A stretch of DNA of 32,515 nt from Cyclobacteriaceae bacterium (GTDB lineage Bacteria > Bacteroidota > Bacteroidia > Cytophagales > Cyclobacteriaceae): the NCBI GenBank assembly GCA_003565295.1, contig PXCO01000002.1, forward strand, positions 1 to 32,515, written 5' to 3'. The position numbers and the translations under genes are program-made. How positions within the stretch are numbered: position 1 is the first letter of the stretch; every line of letters starts with the position of its first letter. Positions 7,111 through 14,782 of this stretch are shown here, piece by piece. Under the pieces are notes generated by a model. That model made no database searches. It worked only from the letters and a program-made list of their open reading frames with translations, and was not told where the DNA came from.

Positions 7111-9225
7111 ATGGCATTAATCAAACAAATAAGACAAAGAACAGGACTTGCGATCGGTGTGATCGCAGTTGGGCTTATTTTCTTCCTGGTGGGAGGAGAT
7201 ATATTAGGGCCTAACTCGATGATACTAGGAGGAAGCAGAACCACCGTGGGTGAGATTGCAGGGGAAAAAATATCCTATGACGAGTACGTTGCAAAAATAG
7301 AAGAAAACAAGCTAGCCTTTCAACAACAGACCGGGAGAAACCCTACTGAGAATGAGCTTTCCAGTATACGGGAACAGGCTTGGCAGGCACTTATCGTGGA
7401 AAGGGTTTTCGCCACCCAATATGAAAAATTGGGTCTGACGGTGACCGATGCTGAACTTGTGGACATGGTTCAGGGGAAGAATATCATTGCTGAACTAAGG
7501 AGGGAGCTCACCAATCCAGAAACAGGGGAGTTTGATCGGCAACAATTAGTGGCCTTCCTTCAGTCCCTGGAAACAGCAGATCCTGCACAGCAACAGTTTT
7601 GGGCCCAGCAAGAGCGTTTATTTGCCGATTCCCGGCTCAGGATAAAATACGATAACATGCTGGCCACAGCAGAATATGCAAATTCTATTGAGGGGAGGTT
7701 ACAACACAAAATGGCAAACACTGTGGCGGATGTTCAGCATTTGTTCATCCCATACTATTTAGTCCCTGATAGTGAAGTTACCATTACCGACAACGAGCTA
7801 AAGAATTTTCTTAATAAGCACAAGGCAAGATTCAAGACTTCGGAGAGCCGGGACATAGAATACGTTAGATTCAGTTTGGCACCAAGTGCAGAGGATTCGG
7901 CCGCAGTGCTCAGGCAAATTAACTCCCTAACCGAGGAGTTGAAAGCCACAGACCAGGATTCTGCATTTGTCACAAGAAGTTCGGATTTTTCCAATCCTTT
8001 CAGAACTGTGCTTCCTGGAGAATCCCTTCCAGCAGCACTAAGTGACAATGTGGATGATCCCCAAGTAGGGGAAACCTATGGGCCATTTTTGACCAATAGA
8101 TCAAGCTATGCCTCTTACAAAATCACCGCTCAATATGAGGCAAGTCCCAGAATGAGAGCGAGTCATATTCTTTTAAGTACGCAGGGTTTGGAAGGAGATC
8201 AGATAGCGGTGGTAAGGGCACAAGCGAATGAGATCCTGCAAGAGGTTCAGGAGACAGGGAACTTTGAATTAGCGGCTCAACAGTATGGGCAAGATGGCAC
8301 TGCTCAAAGGGGTGGTGACTTGGGCTGGTTTGCCAAAGAGGATTTCGTAGATGAATTTGCCGATGCTGTTTTTGCTGCCAGAAGTGAGGGCATTATCAAT
8401 AGAATAATGGAGACGGAGTACGGTTTTCATATCATCAAGGTAACCGAAATGCCGAAGACCACAGCTTATAAAGTTGCCGTTTTGGAAATGGATTTGATTG
8501 CCAGCGATGCCACCAGGAATGATGTGTTCAGGAATGCAGATTCATTTGCCGCCAGTGCATCCAATACCAATTCCTTTAGGAGCATTGCTGAGGAAAGTAA
8601 TTTTCAGGTTATGCAGGCCAATAGTGTGGGGGCATCAGCCAGGTCCTTAAACAATATGACAGGGGCAAGGGAAATCGTAAGATGGTCTTTTAATGAGGCT
8701 TCTGTGGGCGATGTTTCACACGTTTTCGAATTAGACGACGCCTATGTTGTAGCCTTGTTAACGCGTAAGCGGGAGGCTGGCACAGCCACCTTGAATGACC
8801 CCGAAACCCGGGAACAAGTAACCGCAGAGGTTAGGAACCGAAAGAAGGTTGAAATCATCAGAAACCGATTAAGCGGAAAGGAATCCCTTGAGGCCATGCA
8901 GGAAGAGTTTCCGGAGGCTTCCCTAGGGAATACCCCGGATTTGAGGATGAATGCCAGCGTAATTCCCGGTGTAGGGTTTGCCCCAAAAGCAGTCGGCGCA
9001 ATATTTGGCCTTCAAGAGTCGGGAAGCATTACCAAACCCATTCAAGAGGATGTTGGAGTGATAGTGGCTAAGTTAAATAACCTTACTCCGGCCTCAGATA
9101 TTGCCGATTATACCCGGTATCAAAATGAACTGGCAAACAACGCCTCCCAACGGTCAGCTTACATGATAATGATGGCCATGGAAGAGCTTGCAGACGTAAA
9201 AGATTTTAGGTACCGGTTTTTCTAA
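7111..9225 (+). CDS. ppiD: Periplasmic peptidyl-prolyl isomerase (PpiD/SurA-type)
   Basis: A 704-residue membrane-anchored periplasmic foldase. The ATG at 7111 gives a short basic N-terminus (MALIKQIRQRTG) followed by one membrane helix (about residues 11-30), the PpiD arrangement. An in-frame ATG at 7075 would add 12 residues of no evident value. A SurA_N-like chaperone segment occupies about residues 45-200. A parvulin domain is clear at about 345-450 (MRASHILL, GGDLGWF, GFHIIKV). A second, degenerate PPIase-like or chaperone segment forms the C-terminal part. It helps fold outer-membrane and secreted proteins, consistent with the lptC and barrel genes upstream. The unit ends at a strong terminator. 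Confidence 0.9.
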   Translation: MALIKQIRQRTGLAIGVIAVGLIFFLVGGDILGPNSMILGGSRTTVGEIAGEKISYDEYVAKIEENKLAFQQQTGRNPTENELSSIREQAWQALIVERVFATQYEKLGLTVTDAELVDMVQGKNIIAELRRELTNPETGEFDRQQLVAFLQSLETADPAQQQFWAQQERLFADSRLRIKYDNMLATAEYANSIEGRLQHKMANTVADVQHLFIPYYLVPDSEVTITDNELKNFLNKHKARFKTSESRDIEYVRFSLAPSAEDSAAVLRQINSLTEELKATDQDSAFVTRSSDFSNPFRTVLPGESLPAALSDNVDDPQVGETYGPFLTNRSSYASYKITAQYEASPRMRASHILLSTQGLEGDQIAVVRAQANEILQEVQETGNFELAAQQYGQDGTAQRGGDLGWFAKEDFVDEFADAVFAARSEGIINRIMETEYGFHIIKVTEMPKTTAYKVAVLEMDLIASDATRNDVFRNADSFAASASNTNSFRSIAEESNFQVMQANSVGASARSLNNMTGAREIVRWSFNEASVGDVSHVFELDDAYVVALLTRKREAGTATLNDPETREQVTAEVRNRKKVEIIRNRLSGKESLEAMQEEFPEASLGNTPDLRMNASVIPGVGFAPKAVGAIFGLQESGSITKPIQEDVGVIVAKLNNLTPASDIADYTRYQNELANNASQRSAYMIMMAMEELADVKDFRYRFF

Positions 9226-9240
9226 TCAACCAAGGAAATT

Positions 9241-9275
9241 AAAAATCCCACCTCAGACCAAGGTGGGATTTTTTG
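9241..9275 (+). terminator. Intrinsic terminator after ppiD
   Basis: A perfect 13-bp stem pairs AAAAATCCCACCT (9241-9253) with AGGTGGGATTTTT (9261-9273) around a 7-nt loop and continues into further T residues. It lies 15 bp after the ppiD stop and closes the envelope block. Confidence 0.9.
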
Positions 9276-9317
9276 GCTTTAAGGGATTTTATTTGATGCG
9301 GAATTGGTTGTATACCT

Positions 9318-9584
9318 ATGGGGAAAAATTTTAATATTGCAGCTTTTAAAGACAAACTCGAGGAACAATCTTCTTTTCCCACATTGTACATGTTCAAATT
9401 CATAGTGCCTAGTGGAAAAGAAAAAGAGGTTGCAGAGTTGTTGCCAAATAATGAAATGACCCTGAAAGTATCTTCTAAGGGGAACTATGTCAGTGCCACT
9501 ATCAAGGCAATGATGCCCAGTAGCGATGCCATCATAGATATTTACAAACAAGCAGCGGAAATAGAAGGAGTGATTTCGCTTTAA
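9318..9584 (+). CDS. DUF493 (YbeD-like) protein
   Basis: An 88-residue cytoplasmic protein with the small alpha/beta (ferredoxin-like, ACT-like) pattern of DUF493: a central LYMFKFIVPS strand, a helix (KEKEVAELL) and a strand pair (KVSSKGNYVSATIKAMM). Its E. coli relative YbeD sits near the lipoate genes, but no biochemical role is established. It begins the 9318-11307 run of tightly spaced genes and is 13 bp ahead of the pterin dehydratase gene. Confidence 0.8.
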   Translation: MGKNFNIAAFKDKLEEQSSFPTLYMFKFIVPSGKEKEVAELLPNNEMTLKVSSKGNYVSATIKAMMPSSDAIIDIYKQAAEIEGVISL

Positions 9585-9597
9585 ATGACGACCTATC

Positions 9598-9825
9598 ATG
9601 TGGAAAGAACAAAATGACCAACTACAAAAAACATTCGAATTTGCGGATTTTACAGAAGCCTTTGCTTTTATGACCAGGGTAGCCTTCCTTGCAGAAAAAC
9701 ACCAACATCATCCCGATTGGAGCAATGTCTATAACAAAGTCACCATTCATCTGAGTACCCATGATGAAGGGAATAAAGTGACCGATAAGGACAGGAAACT
9801 CGCGAAGGCTATCGATGAAATCTAA
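9598..9825 (+). CDS. 4a-hydroxytetrahydrobiopterin dehydratase (PCD/DCoH family)
   Basis: A 75-residue protein that dehydrates the 4a-hydroxy-pterin formed by aromatic amino-acid hydroxylases, regenerating the cofactor. The diagnostic pterin-binding motif is present as KHQHHPDW (residues about 34-41), followed by the strand [12 protein letters not shown] and a helix with [10 protein letters not shown]. It is shorter than the 95-110 residues common in other phyla, lacking the extreme N-terminal strand, but the core is complete. The TAATGG junction overlaps the rsmI start by one base. No aromatic hydroxylase is seen in the window, so its partner must be elsewhere. Confidence 0.87.
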   Translation: MWKEQNDQLQKTFEFADFTEAFAFMTRVAFLAEKHQHHPDWSNVYNKVTIHLSTHDEGNKVTDKDRKLAKAIDEI

Positions 9826-10511
9826 TGGAGGAACATTCCCCGGTCCACTTATATTTAGTGCCCACCCCTATTGGTAACCTGGAGGACATCACTTTTAGGG
9901 CAGTTTCCTTACTAAAGCAAGTAGATGTAATCCTGGCGGAGGATACCCGCACCAGTGGGAAATTACTCAAGCATTATCAAATAAAAAAACCACTTCAGAG
10001 TTACCATATTTTCAATGAACATCGAAGTGTGGAACGCTTAGTGGAGCGGATGAAGAAAGGTGAAAGTATGGCACTTATCACTGATGCCGGTACCCCGGGG
10101 ATATCTGACCCAGGCTTTTTATTGGTAAGGGCAAGTATTGCCGCAGGTTTAAAGATTTCTTGCCTGCCAGGTGCTACCGCCTTTGTGCCTGCATTGGTCA
10201 ACTCCGGCCTTCCCAATGATAAATTCGTCTTCGAGGGGTTTTTGCCTCATAAAAAGGGAAGGAAAACCAGGCTTGAAATTCTAGCACAAGAAGAAAGAAC
10301 GATGGTATTTTATGAATCCCCACATCGTTTGATTAAATCGCTCACACAAATGAAAGAGTTTTTTGGGGAGGACCGGGTGGCATGCGTGAGTAGGGAACTG
10401 ACAAAGATTCATGAGGAAAACGTAAGAGGAACCCTGTCTGAATTAATAAGTTATTATGGTTCAAACCCTTTAAAAGGAGAAATAGTACTGGTTGTTGCTG
10501 GGAAAAATTAA
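9825..10511 (+). CDS. rsmI: 16S rRNA (cytidine1402-2'-O)-methyltransferase
   Basis: RsmI uses S-adenosylmethionine to 2'-O-methylate C1402 in the decoding centre of 16S rRNA. The 228-residue protein has the tetrapyrrole-methylase fold signatures VPTPIGNLEDITFRA (about 13-27), AEDTRTS (about 39-45) and TDAGTPGISDPG (about 87-98). The later MVFYESPHR and the CVSRELTKIHE segments are also typical. The length matches the shorter Bacteroidota form, which lacks the C-terminal HTH_61 extension of the 286-residue E. coli enzyme. The start overlaps the previous stop (TAATG), and the next gene begins one base after its stop codon. Confidence 0.95.
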   Translation: MEEHSPVHLYLVPTPIGNLEDITFRAVSLLKQVDVILAEDTRTSGKLLKHYQIKKPLQSYHIFNEHRSVERLVERMKKGESMALITDAGTPGISDPGFLLVRASIAAGLKISCLPGATAFVPALVNSGLPNDKFVFEGFLPHKKGRKTRLEILAQEERTMVFYESPHRLIKSLTQMKEFFGEDRVACVSRELTKIHEENVRGTLSELISYYGSNPLKGEIVLVVAGKN

Positions 10512-10512
10512 C

Positions 10513-11307
10513 ATGGAATTACAAAATATTACTGCTGCAACTTGCGAGATTGCTAAAGAAGCAGGTGCATTTATTCGAAAGGAAAGACAAAATTTCAACC
10601 TATCCAAAGTAGAGCAAAAAGGTTTCAACGACCTGGTGTCCTATGTGGACAAAGAGGCTGAGAAAATCATCGTTGCACGGCTGGGTAAACTGCTTCCTGA
10701 TGCAGGATTTATCACAGAGGAGGGCACAGAAAGTGACCGTAACCAAAGGTATACCTGGATTGTGGACCCACTGGATGGCACGACGAATTTTGTCCACGGT
10801 ATACCTGTTTTTTCCGTCTCCATTGCTTTAGCTCAAGAGAATAAGGTAGTTGCCGGTGTGGTCTATGAAGTAAACCTGGACGAGTGTTTTTCCGCTTTTA
10901 AGGGAAGTGGTGCTTATTTGAATGGTCAACCCATTCAAGTCAGTAAGGCAAGCCAAATTTCAGAAAGCCTTATTGCACATGGTTTCCCTTACGATGATGG
11001 TGGCAAGATGGACGAATATCTTGGTTTTTTGAGACATTTATTGGGTAACTCCCATGGTCTTAGGAGGCTTGGCAGTGCCGCAGTGGATCTCTGCTATGTA
11101 GCATGCGGACGCGCTGAGGCTTATCTGGAATACAACCTTCAGTCCTATGATGTGGCCGCTGGCACAATTATCGTGCAGGAAGCCGGTGGAAAAGTCAGTG
11201 ATTTTCGCGGAGGAGATGATTACATTTTTGGGGGACAAATCCTATCTTCTAATGGGCTCATTCATGAGGAACTTAGGGAAAAGCTCTTGACTTATTTTCC
11301 GATTTAG
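10513..11307 (+). CDS. Inositol-1-monophosphatase family phosphatase
   Basis: A 264-residue Mg2+-dependent sugar-phosphate phosphatase. The metal site is complete: EEG (about 69-71) and DPLDGTTNFVHG (85-96), followed further on by SYDVAAGTIIVQEAGG near residue 215. The family's usual W-D in the last motif is Y-D here. The ATG at 10513 follows the rsmI stop by one base and gives a normal N-terminus. The protein could be a SuhB-like IMPase or act on another phosphate such as a nucleotide or sugar phosphate. The sequence does not decide between these. Confidence 0.9.
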   Translation: MELQNITAATCEIAKEAGAFIRKERQNFNLSKVEQKGFNDLVSYVDKEAEKIIVARLGKLLPDAGFITEEGTESDRNQRYTWIVDPLDGTTNFVHGIPVFSVSIALAQENKVVAGVVYEVNLDECFSAFKGSGAYLNGQPIQVSKASQISESLIAHGFPYDDGGKMDEYLGFLRHLLGNSHGLRRLGSAAVDLCYVACGRAEAYLEYNLQSYDVAAGTIIVQEAGGKVSDFRGGDDYIFGGQILSSNGLIHEELREKLLTYFPI

Positions 11308-11322
11308 TTTTTAAGGTGTCTG

Positions 11323-11569
11323 ATGGCAGGAATATCAGTTTTCGATATGCTAAAGGTGGGGGGGGCTTCCAGTTCTCACACGCTGGGGCCATGAAAGGCT
11401 TGTATAAGATTTATCCGGGATTGCCAGGTAGCCGGTTTTGGTAGGATAGAAAGTGTAAAGGTGACTTTATACGGTTCATTGTCTCTTACCGGTAAAGGAC
11501 ATGAATGGGAAGTACAAAGAGACCAGTACAGGAGGATTGGCAGTGACCGTGAATTGGGTGGATTGCTAA
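11323..11569 (+). pseudogene. sdaA: Remnant of L-serine ammonia-lyase (both ends kept, middle deleted)
   Basis: Reading from the ATG at 11323 gives the N-terminus of iron-sulphur L-serine dehydratase: ISVFDMLKVG, then a Ser-Ser-Ser-His-Thr-Leu-Gly-Pro stretch (family: GPSSSHTxGPW). A TGA follows at 11392-11394 exactly where the conserved Trp should be. The same frame continues past it to VKVTLYGSLSLTGKGH, a family hallmark, ending near 11502. The next frame then reads DMNGKYKETSTGGLAVTV and ends at TAA 11567-11569, matching the family's C-terminal end (KYKET..GGLA). About 80 codons remain of the roughly 450-475 expected. The gene is dead from an internal deletion, a frame change and a nonsense mutation. 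Its end overlaps the convergent glycosyltransferase stop codon by 4 bp. Confidence 0.85.
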
Positions 11570-12435
11570 TTTATTTTTTCTAATTCAGGTAATTTTAGGA
11601 TCTCGTAATCAATTCCAGAGATCTTGGCAGAAATGATTGAAAAGGAACTCCAGTAGGAGCCGTAAATTTTCTTGGTTTTAGAAAGCAAATACATTTCAGC
11701 AGCTGCATCGATAATACCTGCTTTGCTGTTTCTTCCAAATACTTTTTCATGGATAATGCAATTACTCTTGAATTTTGATTTTAGCTCTTTCTCCACCTCT
11801 GGGTCATCGGTGGCTAAGAAAAATTTTATATTCTTTGATGTGGTTAAACAGTGATTTATCTTTTTTTCGAAAAGTTCCACAGGGCTATTGGCAATAGCTA
11901 TCCTATGATCGGTTCTTCTGATGTGGAATCCAATCGTTGAGTCGCCAAAATTTCCCAGGGTTTCTTTCAATCTATTTGTGACTTGTTGGGAAGGCTTGAA
12001 GGTTTGAAGCCCTTCAGGATAATCTATGATTTCGCTTGAAGTGTTCACGAAAATTGTTTGGTGCTTTTTTACCTTATTTTCAACAAACTGATAGCCTTTC
12101 AAAATTTCCTCCTGCTCAATAAATCCATCTACTTTTACAAAGCCTTTGATTAACTGATTGTAAAGTCGAGAACATTTTCGAATCACCGGATTGGTATGGT
12201 TTAGCAAGCCTCTTTTTAATAATAGGAGCTTAAATTTTCCCGGTTTTTGAATTACTTCAAAATTCGGATTATCCATGAAGACCTCGTGGTATTTGGCGTT
12301 TAGACCACTATCCGGCTGCCAAAGTACAAGTAAATCTGCATTTACTTTTTCTTTCAGGTGGATGAATGAGGAAATCGTTCTCATTCTATTACCTAGTCCT
12401 GCCCTGGGCATTAAAATGATAGTTCTTTTCATCAA
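11566..12435 (-). CDS. Fucosyltransferase-like glycosyltransferase
   Basis: A 289-residue protein resembling GDP-fucose-dependent enzymes of the alpha-1,6/O-fucosyltransferase type. The early PRAGLGNRMR (about residues 10-19) resembles the nucleotide-sugar loop. TIGFHIRRTDHR (about 168-179) is close to the HxRRxD motif of NodZ/FUT8. FFLATDDPEVEKEL and a later LLSKTKKIYGSYWSSFS complete the C-terminal half. It may decorate a surface glycan, but the acceptor is unknown. The gene is visibly AT-richer than its neighbours and stands alone between a pseudogene and an AT-rich gap, which suggests acquisition. Two adjacent ATGs (12435 and 12432) are possible starts. Confidence 0.7.
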   Translation of the reverse strand: MMKRTIILMPRAGLGNRMRTISSFIHLKEKVNADLLVLWQPDSGLNAKYHEVFMDNPNFEVIQKPGKFKLLLLKRGLLNHTNPVIRKCSRLYNQLIKGFVKVDGFIEQEEILKGYQFVENKVKKHQTIFVNTSSEIIDYPEGLQTFKPSQQVTNRLKETLGNFGDSTIGFHIRRTDHRIAIANSPVELFEKKINHCLTTSKNIKFFLATDDPEVEKELKSKFKSNCIIHEKVFGRNSKAGIIDAAAEMYLLSKTKKIYGSYWSSFSIISAKISGIDYEILKLPELEKIN

Positions 12436-12753
12436 AGTTCGTTGGGGTATATTAAATAGTCAAAATATTATAATATGCTTACAAAAGCATTGAACTTTTC
12501 ATTATATAAAAAATTTTGTGATATAGAATATTTATCAATCTAAAAATTATAATTATTTAATAAAAAAATTAATTATACAATTAAATCATAATGTTACATA
12601 GTTTCCATAAACTGAATGGATTTGTGTTGCCATAGTAAATTATTCCACTAGGTTATTAAAACCAACTGGCCGAAAAAACAGCAAAGAAGACACCAAATGC
12701 TGTAAGATACTCAGCAATGTCCTTATTGAGGCTGCAATTCTTGGTAGGGCCGA
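12436..12753. other. AT-rich gap between glycosyltransferase and crtW
   Basis: No gene is supported in these 318 bases. The part at about 12470-12600 is extremely AT-rich and probably contains the glycosyltransferase promoter. On the minus strand 12659-12772 is open for 38 codons and reads a plausible hydrophobic tail (DIAEYLTAFGVFFAVFSASW) ending at TAA 12656-12658. It has no start codon and could be a gene remnant left beside crtW; I do not recognise it. Confidence 0.5.
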
Positions 12754-13479
12754 TTAACCTAAAACTTTTTTCTTAACATAAGCATCTTTCACCCTCCAAA
12801 GTCTCCACCAAGGTGTCTTCGGGGAATCATGGTGCTCATAGTGATATCCAAAAAAATAACAACTTACAAATGCCCATATATGATTCGGCTTTTGGGAGGT
12901 GGAATGGTGCTTGTTTTTCGTTTCTCCCATGTGTGGAAGATAAGTGCCGAAATAAAATAGCTGAAGTGTGGAGAGAACAGCCGGCAGCATCCAAAAGAAG
13001 ATTAAATTCTCTTGTGGTAGGAAGAGTTTCAATAAGTTAAAGGTAAGGGCCATCAACAGGATTTGCAAAATGGAAACATAAGAGGTGATAAATGAAAAAT
13101 ACCATGGGATGAAGCGTTGGCTGCTGTGATAGTCCGGATCTTTATCGGTAGCGACAAATTTGTGATGCTCATGGTGTTTTGGGAACAGTTTCCAATAAAA
13201 GTTATAGGAAAACAAAATAGCGGCAATCCAACCTATGGTGTGGTTGAGCTTTTTGTCATTGGAAACCACTCCATGCATGGCGTCGTGAGCAGTGATAAAA
13301 AGGCCCGTATATAGATGCATCTGTAAAAGAATCCCCAAATAGGTGATTGGCTTAGACCAAGAGAAATTTAAACTTAGCAAAAAGAAAAGACTGCCAAACC
13401 AGAGCAGAATGATAGAAACGGCAATGATTATCCCTTTGGGATCTAATTTTCTTGAAGAAATGGAACGGGAACTTCTCAT
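12754..13479 (-). CDS. crtW: Beta-carotene ketolase (CrtW-type fatty-acid desaturase superfamily)
   Basis: A 241-residue integral-membrane di-iron oxygenase that introduces 4-keto groups into beta-ionone rings. The histidine boxes are complete: HDAMHG (65-70), HHEHH (102-106) and FGYHYEHH (210-217). The typical FGTYLPH and PWWRLW segments are also present, and four membrane helices surround them. The ATG at 13479 is preferred; an in-frame ATG at 13512 would add 11 residues including two Cys. It is the last gene of the carotenoid operon, 40 bp after ispH. Its substrate needs cyclised ends, yet the operon's lycopene cyclase is broken. Relaxed specificity or a second cyclase elsewhere is possible. 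Confidence 0.85.
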   Translation of the reverse strand: MRSSRSISSRKLDPKGIIIAVSIILLWFGSLFFLLSLNFSWSKPITYLGILLQMHLYTGLFITAHDAMHGVVSNDKKLNHTIGWIAAILFSYNFYWKLFPKHHEHHKFVATDKDPDYHSSQRFIPWYFSFITSYVSILQILLMALTFNLLKLFLPQENLIFFWMLPAVLSTLQLFYFGTYLPHMGETKNKHHSTSQKPNHIWAFVSCYFFGYHYEHHDSPKTPWWRLWRVKDAYVKKKVLG

Positions 13480-13519
13480 GATAGCAGATAACAATCTACA
13501 TTCACAAAACATTCAAACA

Positions 13520-14365
13520 TTAAAAAGTAAGTAGTTTGTCCTTTACCTGTTCCATTAACCACATGGGGGTAGAGGTAGCTCCGCAGACGCCTACCGTGTG
13601 ATTTTGTTCAAACCAATCCTTTTCCACTTCATCAGCATTGGAAACAAAATAGGTGTTGGGGTTTTTTTCTTTGCAGACATTATACAAAACCTTACCATTA
13701 GAAGACTTTGTGCCGCTAACAAATACGATATGGTCAAACTTCGAGGCAAAATCTCTTAATTCTTTATCCCTATTGGATACTTGCCTGCAAATGGTATCAT
13801 TTGTATTGATGCTGATCCCATTCTCATTTAGCACCTTGTTGATTTCATAAAATTTATCAGTGCTCTTCGTTGTTTGACTATACAGGGTGATGGATTTGGG
13901 CAAGGAGGGGATGTCAAGTTCATTGATGTCCTGAAAAACCACTGCCTTATTTTGAGTCTGGCCTAAAAGGCCAATCACCTCCGCATGCCCATGTTTCCCG
14001 TAGATATAAATCTTTTCTTCCTTATCAAAGGAGTTTTTAATCCTGTTCTGAAGCTTGAGTACCACTGGGCATGAGGCATCTATTAGGGTAAGGTTATTAT
14101 TGATGGCCAGCTCGTAAGTGGAAGGGGGTTCACCGTGTGCCCTGATCAGTACTTTTACATCCCTCAAATTGCTAAGTTCCTCATGGTTGATGATGACCAA
14201 TCCTTTTTGAGTCAGCCTTTTCACTTCCTCATCATTGTGCACAATATCCCCCAGGCAATACAGGTAACCTTCATCGTTCAAAATCTCTTCAGCCATCTCT
14301 ATAGCATATACCACGCCAAAGCAAAAGCCTGAATTATGATCGATATCTACCTGTAATTTTAGCAT
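13520..14365 (-). CDS. ispH: 4-hydroxy-3-methylbut-2-enyl diphosphate reductase
   Basis: IspH performs the last step of the MEP pathway, reducing HMBPP to IPP and DMAPP with a [4Fe-4S] cluster. All three cluster cysteines are visible: C15 in SGFCFGV, C99 in DASCPVV and C193 in DTICRQVS. The catalytic Glu is in KHGHAEVIG (E129), and the substrate loop GATSTPMWLMEQV is near the C-terminus. The 281-residue length is normal. Its ATG begins 6 bp after the stop of the lycopene cyclase remnant. Its place inside the pigment operon suggests that precursor supply is co-regulated with carotenoid synthesis. Confidence 0.95.
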   Translation of the reverse strand: MLKLQVDIDHNSGFCFGVVYAIEMAEEILNDEGYLYCLGDIVHNDEEVKRLTQKGLVIINHEELSNLRDVKVLIRAHGEPPSTYELAINNNLTLIDASCPVVLKLQNRIKNSFDKEEKIYIYGKHGHAEVIGLLGQTQNKAVVFQDINELDIPSLPKSITLYSQTTKSTDKFYEINKVLNENGISINTNDTICRQVSNRDKELRDFASKFDHIVFVSGTKSSNGKVLYNVCKEKNPNTYFVSNADEVEKDWFEQNHTVGVCGATSTPMWLMEQVKDKLLTF

Positions 14366-14371
14366 AAACTA

Positions 14372-14782
14372 TTAACTTTCACTTTTTTGAATTGTTTTGG
14401 ATTCTCTGATTTTTTCGTAAATAATATGTACCATGAGTAGGGTGCCCAGAGTATAAACACTGTCCTCTATAGAAACTGTTCCTTTTTTTATCGAAAGATT
14501 TTTCTCATTGTATCAAACTATAGACTCATCTATCCAAGAATCTGTGAGGGTTCCGTTGATTAGCATAAATGGGATGAGCATTACCAGATATGCACGGAAG
14601 AAATGTCCAAAATACCTATTCTTAAATATAAGTAAATGAGCGGTTAAAACCATGGCCGCAAAGATGAAGTTGACCCCTGTATACCATTGTTTGTAATACT
14701 TCAGTCCCTGTTCAAAAGATTGAGCAGCAGGATATGAGAGGGTGAAAAGCGTCAACCTCAGGGAGGAATAGCTTTTCGGCAT
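14372..14782 (-). pseudogene. Truncated, interrupted lycopene cyclase (CrtYcd type)
   Basis: The ATG overlaps the crtB stop (TAATG). The first 30 codons match the start of cyclase domain 1 (YPAAQSFEQGLKYYKQW). The reading then passes straight into domain 2 (WYTGVNF, then RAYLVMLIPFMLINGTLTDS), so roughly 100 codons are missing. A TGA at 14513-14515 replaces the Trp of the conserved VVWYN motif. The same frame continues for 46 more codons with recognisable family sequence (YNEKNLSIKKGTVSIEDSVY), ending at TAA 14372-14374. The intact two-domain protein is about 230 residues. At most an 89-residue, inactive peptide is made. The frame may persist because its translation couples crtB to ispH. Confidence 0.85.

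Noticed and set aside
11392-14515. TGA recoded as tryptophan, given two in-frame TGA codons at Trp positions
   Set aside because: Several intact genes end in TGA (uvrB, the DUF4105 gene, the AlbA_2 gene, prmA), conserved genes use TGG for Trp without internal TGA, and both TGA-bearing reading frames also have internal deletions.
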